Assembly: GCA_021495925.1 (NCBI GenBank)
Contig: JAKEKT010000071.1
Span: 1 to 64,000, forward strand
Origin: Diplodia intermedia
Lineage: Eukaryota > Ascomycota > Dothideomycetes > Botryosphaeriales > Botryosphaeriaceae
DNA: 64,000 nucleotides
Direction of reading: 5' to 3'
Below the pieces are notes generated by a model. It made no database searches. It was not told the origin of the DNA and saw only the letters and a list, made by a program, of their open reading frames with translations. The translations under genes were made by a program, and so were the position numbers. This document shows, in pieces, positions 34,136 through 44,441 of this stretch (position 1 is the first letter of the stretch; every line of letters begins with the position of its first letter).

Positions 34136-34459
34136 TCAACGCTTCTCATGGATCCAACGCTCCATCGGAGTGAGCTGTCCGGCACGCATGTATTGCTGAT
34201 GGTTGATTTCGAGCGAGTGTTGGGTAAGTCCGTCCCGAGCCGCTGCGTTGTGGGTCGCCGAGTGGTGTTGGTCGGCGTTGGGTTGCTGCTGCTGCTGCTG
34301 CGCGGTGGAGCATCTGCGGTCGTTGGTGGCGGAGGCAGGGGTCTGGTCGGCCTTGCTCCGAGCGTGCGAACAAGTCATGTTTGGAGGAGCGGGGAAGGAC
34401 GTGTTTGCTTGTTCGGTTGATTTGGGAGAGGATGCCGTATGCATTGTCATGTCAGTCAT
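34136..34459 (-). CDS. Weak candidate polyglutamine-containing hypothetical protein
   Basis: An ATG at 34459 opens a 107-codon frame starting MTDMTMHTASSPKSTEQ. It is hydrophilic, contains a run of six Gln from a CAG/CTG repeat, and ends TPMERWIHEKR. The composition resembles small fungal hypothetical proteins, but no domain or splice evidence supports it. A chance frame over a trinucleotide repeat is possible. Confidence 0.3.
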   Translation of the reverse strand: MTDMTMHTASSPKSTEQANTSFPAPPNMTCSHARSKADQTPASATNDRRCSTAQQQQQQPNADQHHSATHNAAARDGLTQHSLEINHQQYMRAGQLTPMERWIHEKR

Positions 34460-34859
34460 TGCGTGAGTGGGCAACGTTAAGTATCTCTACCGCGGCCAAA
34501 CAACCATAGGCTCAGCAGAAGGGCCTCAACTGAAGAATCGGGACAAGTGCGTGGTTGCGCAACCTTGGATCGCTCCTCCAGCCACGTAAGGCTCGATTTC
34601 TTGAAGTTGCCCGCTCGCCCCTCGAAACAGTTTCTGTGTACAACAACATGTTGGCCGAGTCGTGTCGATCTCCTGCTTGGGGTAGCAGCTGCAGACATTG
34701 GCTTTCAGAGCAGGTACTGACGATTGGCTGAGCGACGTGGCCTCGAAGCCTTGACTGCGTCGCTGTCAGCCTTACTTGTCGTCCTGGCTCGTGTGGCTGA
34801 CAATCAATCTCACAGTTGCGCGGTGGTACTGCAGCTACGCTTCACGCGACCGTTTTGTC

Positions 34860-34955
34860 GAGGCCGCCAATCATCATTATGCAGAGGCCGCCAATTATCA
34901 GCAGGCAGAGGCCACCAATCATCAGCATGCAGAGGCTACCAATTATTATTGGAAA
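34860..34955 (+). repeat. Four tandem 24-bp units (octapeptide-coding)
   Basis: Four 24-bp units start at 34860, 34884, 34908 and 34932. Each begins GAGGC(C/T)(G/A)CCAAT, and the frame through them reads EA(A/T)N followed by aromatic, His or Gln residues. Differences between units are mostly at wobble or conservative positions. The frame is open from 34776 to 35066. Confidence 0.85.
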
Positions 34956-35426
34956 GCTAGACAGGGTTATGAAAGGTTTGCTCGGGTGGTTCATCACTTT
35001 AATCTTTCATTCTACATGTGTGCGGAAGCATTATATGTGCGAGGCAGGGTTTGTTTGTGCTGGTAGAGATATATGTAGGTGGTGGACACGGTGTGAAGCA
35101 TTTCTTCCGTTTTCGTTTTTTCACTTTTTTTTTTTTTCGAATGTTTCAATTTCATAAGGCCCTAGGGTAGTAAATGCTAAATTCTCGTTAGTGTATAGCT
35201 GTCAAAAGCCAGTGAAGTAAGACGAGTAGATGACGCTATGTTGTGACTATACATGAGAAGCATGGCGATGTTCTCAGCGCAGGTTACGTATTTTTTAGTC
35301 ACAGGAGTTTTTCGATTTGGCTAAAGTAATACCAGGAATTACCTATTGAAGGTAACAATGATGTCATGTTCAGCCTATCATACGAAGGACTCAACGCGGG
35401 CGCCTCTCTTCTTTTAATTGGCGGCC

Positions 35427-35945
35427 TCAACTTAGTTGTGCAACGAAATAGCCCCCATCGTTACGCCACTCCGCGCCCGCTGGCACCTCTTCTAACATCT
35501 TCGCTCCAGCGATCAGGCTAGCCGTGGCAGCAATATACGGATTCTTCGGTAATATCTCGTCTTTCTTCCGCACCGGCATAAGATACCACGACAGCCCGAG
35601 GCACGGAAAAATCCTGCCGAGTAGGGCGTCTAGGATACGAGTGGAGACGGCGGACTGATGCAGACGATAGCGGGCGGGGTCGACGAGCACGCCGTTGATT
35701 ACAACCCGCTGAGCCGCGTAAAGGCCGCTCACAACGACGGTCAAGAACGGCGTAAGGGACATTGACAACGCAACAATGGGGGGCTGAATACGAAGTTTCG
35801 TGACAGACACGACAATGATTGCAATGTTGCGCTTGCTCCGGTACTCAGTGAAAGAGTCTCCGCCCGCGCGAACCCGTCTCGGATTTCTGGAAGGCGACCT
35901 CAAGGCCGATAAGGACGAGAGGCTCAGGAAGCATTTGAATGCCAT
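35427..35945 (-). CDS. Conserved-looking small protein of unknown function
   Basis: From the first ATG (35945) the frame has 172 residues. A Ser/Arg-rich start is followed by a hydrophobic segment (SMSLTPFLTVVVSGLYAAQRV) and then a well-structured C-terminal part: VLVDPARYRLHQSAVSTRILDALLGRIFPCLGLSWYLMPVRKK and PYIAATASLIAGAKMLEEV. It resembles fungal hypothetical membrane-associated proteins I cannot name. Translation could instead begin at the internal Met of MSLTPFL, giving a protein of about 110 residues, with the upstream sequence being leader. It is divergent from MSH6 with under 300 bp between starts. Confidence 0.6.
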   Translation of the reverse strand: MAFKCFLSLSSLSALRSPSRNPRRVRAGGDSFTEYRSKRNIAIIVVSVTKLRIQPPIVALSMSLTPFLTVVVSGLYAAQRVVINGVLVDPARYRLHQSAVSTRILDALLGRIFPCLGLSWYLMPVRKKDEILPKNPYIAATASLIAGAKMLEEVPAGAEWRNDGGYFVAQLS

Positions 35946-36223
35946 CGGGCGAGAGCTGAGGAGGTTCACTGCTGCGATTCAGGTTGCCATGCTCAGTGAC
36001 GTGGACGAGCAATTGAGCTTGAGATTGTAGGTGACAGCAGAAAGTAGAAGTCGGAGGGTTAGCTGCCGGGTAGTGGCGCAGCGGCCAGGACTTAATTATG
36101 AGGAGCTTGGGCCACAGACGCGAACGCGTGCGCGTATCCCGGTCGCGTCACCTACTCAGATAACCAGTCGCTCGCGTCGCCTCTCCACACCATCGACCGT
36201 TGCGCGACCAATTGACGGCCACA
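35946..36223. promoter_or_regulatory. Divergent promoter of MSH6 and the small gene
   Basis: This stretch of 278 bp separates the two start codons. It contains MluI-type ACGCGT sequence (near 36123, in CGAACGCGTGCGCG), the core of the MCB element that in yeasts drives G1/S genes such as MSH6. Whether it is used here is not known. Confidence 0.45.
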
Positions 36224-39200
36224 ATGTCGACCCCGAAGCCATCCGCCAAGCCCAAGAAGCAGACCCCCGCTGCCGGTCAGAAATCCATCTTGGGCTTCTT
36301 CCAACGCTCCTCCCCAAATCCTGCCGTCCAGCCCAAGTCCTCGCCCACTCCGCTGCCCGCCGCCGCTACAAGGAAGCCACAGTCCGCCTCCTCCAAGCCG
36401 CAGTCCAAGAAGCTCTCGCCCGCTCCCAGCAGCGACCCCGTCGACCCGTCCAGCCCCATCCGCAGCGACTTCCCCGACACCGACAAGAACAAGGAAAATG
36501 GTCTGGTTTTTCCCGCTCCTCTCCGGCCATTGCGGGTGCTGATGCGAATCTAGAAGGCCTCGACATTCAGCAGCCGAGCAGCCCGTCGCGCAAGGTCCGC
36601 CATCCCACTCCAGTCTTAACGGCCGTCTCTCACAGTACCAAGACAAAGAATCAGGTCAGCTACGTCGAGTCCGACGCCGAGAGCGACGACGACGACGAAG
36701 TGTTCCAGCCCGTCTCGGCCAATGGCACAAACAAGCGCGCCTTGAAGCGGAGGAAGGTTGCCGCCTTGGATGACTCGGATGAGGACGAGTACGGCCCGGA
36801 CGCGTTCGAGGACGATGATGAGGGTGGGTGCTTTGCCGTTCCCCCACTCCTTGCCCATTGGAAGCTGACAGTCGGTAGATGTGGATGACTTTGTGGTTCC
36901 CGATGACTCGGATGAGGAGCCCGCCTCCAAGAAGCGCAAGCGTCCGTCTGCTGCCTCCTCCCGCAAAGCGTCGAAGCCATCCTCACCTCCCATGCCCTCT
37001 TCGCCGCCCGTTGCCGATGGAGATGTTGTCATGGAAGGCAATTCTTCCTCGACCGCTCAGCAGTGGCGCTTTGACCCAGACAATGTCGACTCTACCGACA
37101 TGGTCCGCCCACCGCCCACCTTCGTAAAGAAGGCGGACGGAAAGAAGGAGAAGGCATACAAGACAGAGCCCGAGAAACGCTACCCTTGGCTGGCTCATGT
37201 CCTGGATGCGGACAGAAACCCCCCGGGTCATCCCGACTATGACCCTCGCACCATCTTTATCCCGCCCATGGCCTGGAAGGACTTCTCGCCATTTGAGAAG
37301 CAATACTGGGAGATCAAGAGCAAGTTCTGGGACACCATCGTCTTCTTCAAGAAGGGCAAGTTCTACGAGCTATACGAGAACGATGCCACCGTTGGCCACC
37401 AATTGTTCGATCTCAAGCTGACCGACCGCGTCAACATGCGCATGGTCGGTGTTCCCGAGTCATCTCTCGACATGTGGGCCACCCAGTTCGTGGCAAAGGG
37501 CTACAAGATCGCCAAGGTCGACCAGATGGAGTCCGCTCTGGGCAAGGAGATGCGTGAGCGCGGCGGTCCCGCCAAGAAGGAGGATAAGATCATCCGCCGC
37601 GAGCTTTCATCCGTCCTCACTTCGGGCACCCTTGTCGATGGTTCCATGCTGCAAGACGACATGTCCACCTACTGCGTCGCCATCAAGGAGATTGACAGAG
37701 ACAACCATCCCGTCTTTGGAATCGCCTTCGTCGACACTGCCACCGCTCAGTTCCAGCTCTGCGAGTTCGCCGATGATGTCGACATGACCAAGTTTGAGAC
37801 ATTCGTCGCCCAGATCAGGCCCGGCGAGCTCCTTCTTGAGAAGTCTTGCATCTCCGCAAAGGCTCTTCGTATCCTCAAGAACAACACCAGTCCTACAACC
37901 ATCTGGAACTACTTGAAGCCGGGCAAGGAGTTTTGGTCTGCCGACATCACTTCTCGCGAGATGGAAGCCTGCGATTACTTCGTTTCGCCTGACCAGGACA
38001 ACATCGAGGCATGGCCTCAGGTGCTGCGAGATGCCAAAGAGAACCATGAGCTCGCCATGTCTGCCTTCGGCGCTCTGCTTCAATACCTGAGGATGCTCAA
38101 AATTGAGCGAGACCTGGTCACTCTCGGCAACTTCTCCTGGTACGACCCGATCCGCAAGGCAACCAGCCTCGTCCTGGACGGTCAGAGTTTGATCAACCTG
38201 GAAATCTTTGCCAACAGCTTTAATGGTGGTACCGAAGGCACGCTTTTCTCCATGCTCAACCGTTGCATTACTCCTTTTGGCAAGCGCATGCTCAAGCAGT
38301 GGGTTTGCCACCCGCTCGCGGATGCTCGGAAGATCAACCAGCGCCTCGATGCCGTCGATGCCTTGAATGCCGATACTACCGTCATGGACCGTTTCACGGC
38401 CTCATTGAGCAAGCTGCCCGACCTCGAGCGGCTTTTGTCCAGGGTTCACGCCAGAAGAATCAAGGCGCAGGACTTTGTCAAGGTTCTCGAAGGCTTCGAG
38501 CAAATCGAGTATACCATGAGCCTTCTCAGCGAATTTGGCGAAGGTGAGGGCGTCATTGGTCAACTTATCTCCCAGATGCCTGATCTCGCTGGCTCTCTGA
38601 AGCACTGGAGAGATGCTTTCGACCGCAAGAAGGCCAAGGAAGATGGCATTCTTGTTCCCGAACCTGGTGTCGAAGAGGACTTCGACCAGAGTCAGCAAGA
38701 CATGCAAGAAGTGCTCGATGAGCTGGAGAAGCTCTTGAAGCAGTACAGGCGAGACCTTGGCTCGAACGCCATTTGCTACAGGGACAACGGCAAGGAGATC
38801 TACCAGCTCGAAGTCCCCATCAAGATCAAGTCCGTTCCCAAGAACTGGGACCAGATGTCTGCTACTGCCAAGGTCAAGCGTTTCTACTCGCCGGAGCTCC
38901 GTAAGCTGGTACGCAAATTGCAGGAGGCACAAGAAACGCATGGTCAGATTGTCAAGGAGGTCGCCGGTAGGTTCCATGCTAGGTTTGACGAGGATTACGC
39001 AGTCTGGCTTGCAGCTGTCAAGATCATCGCCCAGCTCGACTGTCTCATCAGCTTGGCCAAAGCATCCGCTTCGCTGGGTGAGCCGAGCTGCCGACCCAAG
39101 TTCGTCGACAGCGAACGTTCTATTCTCGAGTTTGAGGAGCTTCGTCACCCCTGCATGCTGACCAACGTCACCGACTTCATCCCGAATGATATCAAACTTG

Positions 39201-40015
39201 GAGGTCAATCCCAGAACATCGACCTTCTCACCGGTGCCAACGCAGCCGGCAAATCAACAGTCCTCCGCATGGTAAAAACCTACCATCTCCTACTCCCCCA
39301 GTAACCTTCGCTAACCAACCACCAGACGTGCATCGCCGTCATCCTCGCCCAAGTCGGCGTCTACCTGCCCTGCACCTCGGCGACGCTCACGCCCGTGGAC
39401 CGCATCATGTCGCGCCTCGGGGCCCAAGACAACATCTTCGCCGCGCAGTCGACCTTCTTCGTCGAGCTCTCGGAGACGAAGAAGATCCTGTCCGAGGCGA
39501 CGCCACGCTCGCTCGTCATCCTCGACGAGCTGGGCCGGGGCACATCGTCATACGACGGGGTGGCGGTGGCGCAGGCGGTGCTGCACCACGTGGCGACGCA
39601 CGTCGGCTGCCTCGGCTTCTTCGCCACGCACTACCACTCGCTCGCGACCGAGTTCGAGACGCACCCGGAGGTCGCGGCCAAGCGCATGGCCATCGACGTT
39701 GATGATGAGGAGCGCCGCGTCACGTTTCTGTACCGACTGGAGCCCGGCGTGGCCGAGGGCTCGTTCGGCATGCACTGCGCGGCCATGTGCGGCATCAACC
39801 CGCGCGTCATCGCCCGCGCCGAGGTCGCGGCGAAGGAGTGGGAGCACACCAGCCGCCTCAAGGAGAGTTTGGAGAAGGCGCGCGAGGCGTGCTATGTCCC
39901 GTTGGGCTTGCAGAGCGATGTCGCGTGGCTGTTGAGAGAGGGCGATGCGGGTGATGGGGTTGGGGTTGGGGAGAGGGGGCTGGATGTGTTGATGAGGGCG
40001 GTTGAGACGTTGTGA
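36224..40015 (+). CDS. MSH6: DNA mismatch repair protein Msh6
   Basis: Predicted 1,209 residues from exons 36224-36500, 36554-36823, 36879-39271 and 39326-40015, in phase. Msh6 pairs with Msh2 (MutS-alpha) and recognises base mismatches and small loops in the nucleus. A PCNA-interacting box QKSILGFF lies near the N terminus, followed by a disordered acidic/basic region. The mismatch-binding Phe-X-Glu reads KFYELYE (about residues 343-349). Walker A is GANAAGKST (about 969-977) and Walker B VILDELGRG (about 1044). The signature FFATHYHSLATE follows. The last intron falls just after the Walker A helix (VLRM|TCIAVILAQVGVYLPC). Length and order match fungal Msh6. The C-terminal tail after ACYVPLGLQSD is short and Gly-rich. 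Confidence 0.98.
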
Positions 40016-40619
40016 TGTTGTGGTGGTGACTTTTTTCTCATGTTTCTTTCTTGCTGGTGGGGATGGGATGGGATGGGATAGGATCTTGCTGGTCGGTCTT
40101 TCATTTGCTGTTTGGCGTTTCTTGGGGGTAAAATGGAGGGATTTGTAGCGAGCGAGCGAGCGCGTCGTCGATAGCTGTGGGGTTTGCTGTTGTTGTATTT
40201 TGCTGTAAAGCGGGGAATAGAAGAGGTCCGAATTGAGACGCGCTAAACTAGATATAAATATGGCGCTTACTGTGACCGACCCACTCCTGGCCAAAACGGT
40301 TTGTATCGCGCGGACCTCTGCGGTTGCTAAACCTTTCTCGTGCGGTCTTGTGGCGATCATGCACGCTGAGATTGGCAAATAGCAGCCTGACACCTACACA
40401 GCCTTGCAGCCAAATCACTCGATGCTTTGTTCAGCCCATCACACGCCTCTCCGTACGGCCACCCCTGTCGGTGACACAAAAACCGCTCTCCTCCACCACC
40501 ACCACCACCAAAAAAGCTGAAGCCTGGAGCATACAGCCGACTCACTCGAAGTCCAAAAGTCTTCCGAACTTTCCCACGAAACGCAAAGCTCTTCTTTTTC
40601 TTGTCAAGCTGCTGCAGTC
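40016..40619. other. Intergenic region between MSH6 and a HET gene
   Basis: This 604-bp stretch contains the MSH6 3' end and the HET promoter. A short GGGAT pentanucleotide repeat lies near 40062-40080 and a GAGC repeat near 40150. No coding frame is supported. Confidence 0.45.
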
Positions 40620-43299
40620 ATGTCTGCTCGCTATCCCCGACCATCCGCCCACTCCGCCCACCAACCAGATGCCCCGATCGAAGGGCCCAGCTCGACGCCG
40701 CTATCATACACGCCGAATCGGGTCTCCACACGCACCAGTTGCAGAAGGTCCAGGACCAGGACCGGGACCAGCAGCTCCTCCTCCTCCTCCGCCGCCGCCG
40801 CCACCAGCACCTCCCAAATCTCGCCCGCCGGGAATCAACGTCTCGACCAGGCGCCGCCGCCAGTGCAGGGCCCCGGGCGCGATCGGTCTGGTTTGGATGA
40901 TACGCTTACGAAAGACGATTCTGGCGACGAGGGGGATGGAGACGACATCACCACCGGTGTTGATGCGGTTGATGCAGGCTCTGCAGGATCAGAGTTTCCC
41001 GTGCCTGAGCGAGGTGGTCGGCCGGAACCCAGGTCGTCGCCCACTTCCGCACCTTCCGGTCATGGTGCGTTCGAGATGGATGGCTCGGCTGGGCAGTCCG
41101 ATCGGCTCTGTGATCGTTGTCGCCCCGCCCTTCACTTCAAGCCGGGCAAATACGGATTTCGAGAATCCACCGACGAAGATGGAACATTGCACTTGGACTT
41201 TCCCGAATCTCCACTTGGTGCACGATTGCAATTGAAGCCGGTCGAGATACCATTCACGTTTGAGGATGAATATCCTGCAATGCCAAAGTTGAGGTCATCG
41301 GCTTCACAAGGGTGCGGTTTCTGCAACCTGCTTTCGCACGCTGTTATGCAGCGTGTGATTGAGTACGAGAAAGTAGAGCCCATGAAAACACACGGTACCC
41401 TGAAATTCTCCGATATCTGTGTCCAGGCCCGTGGCCTGGATCGCTTCAACTCAGGGCATCCTAAAATCGCTTACTTGGAAGTAAATTGGTCCATCTATGA
41501 GGCTGACATCAAGGCCTCGATTTGGCACGGTTCTATCTACCTCAAACTATCCGCGAAGCGTAGTAAGTATTTACTCTATCAGTTCGTATGTTATCTTAGC
41601 TCATGGCTCCCTAGACACACCTTTCGTTCCTTATCTCAGAGCACTATATCATTCGCTTGATCAAAATCCCCTCTGCCCACAAAGCATTGTGTCGATACAG
41701 CAATATTTGTCCCAGTGCTCAACGACTCACACAGAGTGTACGAGATTCAAAGCAAACATCCACGAAGAAGACAACATTCTTCCTGCCCGACTCCTCGAGA
41801 TCAACAGAAACCGAGCAGGATTTTTTACTCGCTTGATACGAGTTCCGCAAACTAGTTCCACTGAAGTCCAGCAGTCGAAAATCTCATACGCAGCATTGAG
41901 CTACTGTTGGGGCGATCAGGAGTTCATCAAGAGCACTCCTGAAAACATCAATAACCACTACAACTCGATTGCCTTTTCCGAGTTGCCTCGAGGCTTTCAG
42001 GATGCAATCAAGCTTTGCTGGGCCATCGGGATCACTTATATCTGGATTGACTCTTTATGCATAATTCAAGGGGATCAAGCAGACTGGAACCGAGAGTCTG
42101 TCCGGATGAAAGACATCTACATGAATGCCCTACTTACTATCGTTCTCGCTTCCACGGATTCACCACTCGAACCCTTCCTGGAAGAGCCCACCGAACGTGT
42201 CCCGCAAGTCCATGTTTCATACCACCCAAAAGAAAGTAGTCGCCTCGAAGTCACGTACACTCTCGAACGGGCAACAGTAACATTTCCGGCCAGAAAAAGC
42301 AGAGTGCATCGCTTTGGAGTTGCAGAACTGAAATACCCCTGTCTTGCAACTGACGAGTACATCAGACGGTCGAATTGGAGCAAACGAGGGTGGACATTTC
42401 AAGAGAGCTACCTGTCAACTAGGAAACTTTACATATGCTCGGGACGTATTCATTTCTCGTGCAAGACGTCTGCTCAACTGCAAGGCGTCTCCGTCAGGCT
42501 CCAGCCGTTTGAAGATTTCAATGCAGACAGGAGCATCTCAGCTGCCAAATCTCTACGTGACTGGCACTCTTGGGTTAGCCATTACACACGCAGAAACCTT
42601 TCAAAGCAGGAGGATAGACTGCCTGCGATCTCAGCGTTGGCTAGCCAAAATGGACAAGAGCTAGGTGATTATGTTGCCGGACTGTGGACTAAGGACCTTA
42701 TACGAGGATTACTCTGGACGCCGGACGGCTCTGGTAGTCTGTACAACGAAAAAAGAGTCCCACTAAAGCGACAAATGGCCTACATAGGTCCAACATGGTC
42801 TTGGTGCGCATACGACGGCGCAGTGAGGTATGAAGATCGTTTTCTGGGCCCCTTAAATACAAGCGAGTTCGACGTTCTTGATATACACTGGAAATTAGCA
42901 GAGCCGGGTGCGACCTATGGGCGTCTCTCTGCCGCAGATGGCGACCAGGCATATATCAGAATCCGCGCCAAAATGTGGTCGGTGAAAGCCGTACGACAAC
43001 GTCCCTCACATAACGATTTCAGGGCACTAATCATGGATCATACCGAGCGGAGAATTTTTACAGGATGCGCATATATCGACTGTGGTGATGCCGAAGGCTT
43101 TGAGCAGCCGCAAAGCGTGGAAGCCTTGCTTGTTGAAACGTCGCGGGGCACGCTGAGTAGCGTTGGGGATATCGGGCTTTTGGTACGCCAAACAGAGATT
43201 CCAGGGATAGTCCCGGCATATGAGCGGGTTGGACTTTTTTGGATCTGGGAGAATGAATTAAAGTTTCCCGGTGACATCCGAGAAATTTATCTTGTTTAA
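40620..43299 (+). CDS. HET-domain protein with long disordered N terminus
   Basis: Predicted 875 residues from exons 40620-41562 and 41615-43299. The first 165 or so residues are Ser/Pro/Gly/Asp-rich and probably disordered. A Cys-rich start region follows (LCDRCRPALHF, GCGFCNLL). The HET domain has all three usual blocks: YAALSYCWGD, YIWIDSLCIIQGDQADW and KRGWTFQESYLS. The C-terminal part includes PTWSWCAYDG, typical of the larger HET proteins. Such proteins are linked to vegetative incompatibility and programmed cell death in Neurospora and Podospora, but the role of this copy is unknown. It does not look like a recent duplicate of the other HET gene in the window: motifs aside, the two sequences differ throughout. 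Confidence 0.95.
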
Positions 43300-44390
43300 C
43301 GTATTTATCCTAGTTGCCCGGCTCATACTTCAATGACTCATTCCCACTGGTTTCTTTATGATGCGTTAAAGGCTTTAGAATGTATCGAGCGCTTCGCTTT
43401 TTCTACTCGTATATAAAGGGTTGGGCTATTCGTACGAATAAAGAACCACGACACCAACCCACCACGAGCACCATGAATAGCACGAGATCCTATCCTGCCT
43501 TTCAGCCCTTAGTATGTGGCTGGAATTCTTTCAATATATGTTGATAGCCTATCTGCTATACTACTATAGCTTCTGAAGCGCGAAGGAGCACGCCAGCGCG
43601 GAAAGCGAAACCATTCGTCTCGTAGAGTATAAGCAAGCGAAGCCACACTAAGCGTGCCGCTAAGCTTAACTATTCTCCTGAGATTTGGATTGGCGTAGGT
43701 AATGGATAAGGCGTACCTCTCCCGCCTATTTTGGTGAGTTTGCGTATCCGTCTTTGGAGCTTCGACAACCACGTCCTGAGCGATAAAGTACTAAACCTTG
43801 TTCCTGGTCTCCCTCGGAGTCCTGATCGAATCTTTCGGTCTGACCCTCGGACCGACATACGTCAAAAGCTACTCCGCCATCTGCGTCGAAGAGCACTTCC
43901 CCGAGAAGCAGTCTTCCCCGTCCCTCAGAACTACCATCTGCTAACACGCATACGTGTCCGCATCCACCATCTCTACCCCGCCTTCTCCTCCCTCCTCTCC
44001 ACCACCCACCCCCTGAGTATCTCTCCTCTCCGCCCGGCCCTCCCTCGGCAGTCTCCCAACCACCATCCGGCTCGCCTACCTCCTCAGCGACCAACTCGCC
44101 TCCCACCGCGCCCTCGCCTCCCACCGCGCCCGCGCCCGCGCCCGCGCCCTCGCCGCCGTCCCTTCGCCCCCGCTCCTCGTGTGTGTCCCGTCTGCACGCC
44201 GCGCCAGCAACCAGGGGGAGTGTTGGGAGTGTTCGCTTGTCTCCCTGCACCCGGCTCGCTGCTGTGGGCCCGTTCGACTGGGCGGCGTGGGCGAGGGGGC
44301 GGCACTCACTCCGGTCGCGCGTGGTGGCCGGTGCCCGGCGCGTGGCTGCAGAGGGAGGGGAGGGGTGGGGCGGCGCGGGGGCTGTGGGGA

Positions 44391-44425
<35 letters not shown>

Positions 44426-44441
44426 ACCCCCTACCAAGCCT
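43300..44441. other. Intergenic region with coding-like islands (about 1.1 kb)
   Basis: A TATA-like TATAAAGG occurs near 43420, followed by an ATG near 43472 with only a short frame. From 43730 to 43940 a plus-strand frame reads LVSLGVLIESFGLTLGPTYV, which looks like a membrane segment, but it ends at a stop and I cannot link it to other exons. The stretch 44090-44160 is built of CCGCGCCC-type repeats. The region ends in a long C run next to the transporter stop codon. It may contain a degraded gene. Confidence 0.35.
44393..44425. repeat. Run of 33 C just downstream of a transporter stop codon
   Basis: An uninterrupted run of 33 C, followed by A and further C, ends 16 bases from the stop codon of the minus-strand MFS gene. 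On the transcript this would be a G run in the 3' untranslated region. Such long C runs are rare in fungal genes, and the true length is uncertain. Confidence 0.9.

Larger units (their letters stand above)
33518..35426. other. Gene-poor region (about 1.9 kb)
   Basis: This lies between the 3' ends of NOP7 and the small minus-strand gene at 35427. It contains one weak candidate ORF (34136-34459) and an in-frame 24-bp tandem repeat (34860-34955), both listed separately. There is a T-rich run near 35120-35140. Otherwise I see nothing. Confidence 0.4.

Noticed and set aside
36031..36888. Plus-strand open frame of 285 codons overlapping the MSH6 start
   Set aside because: Frame-shifted relative to MSH6 exons 1 and 2; only its middle coincides with MSH6 exon 2. 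The MSH6 exon structure explains the region.
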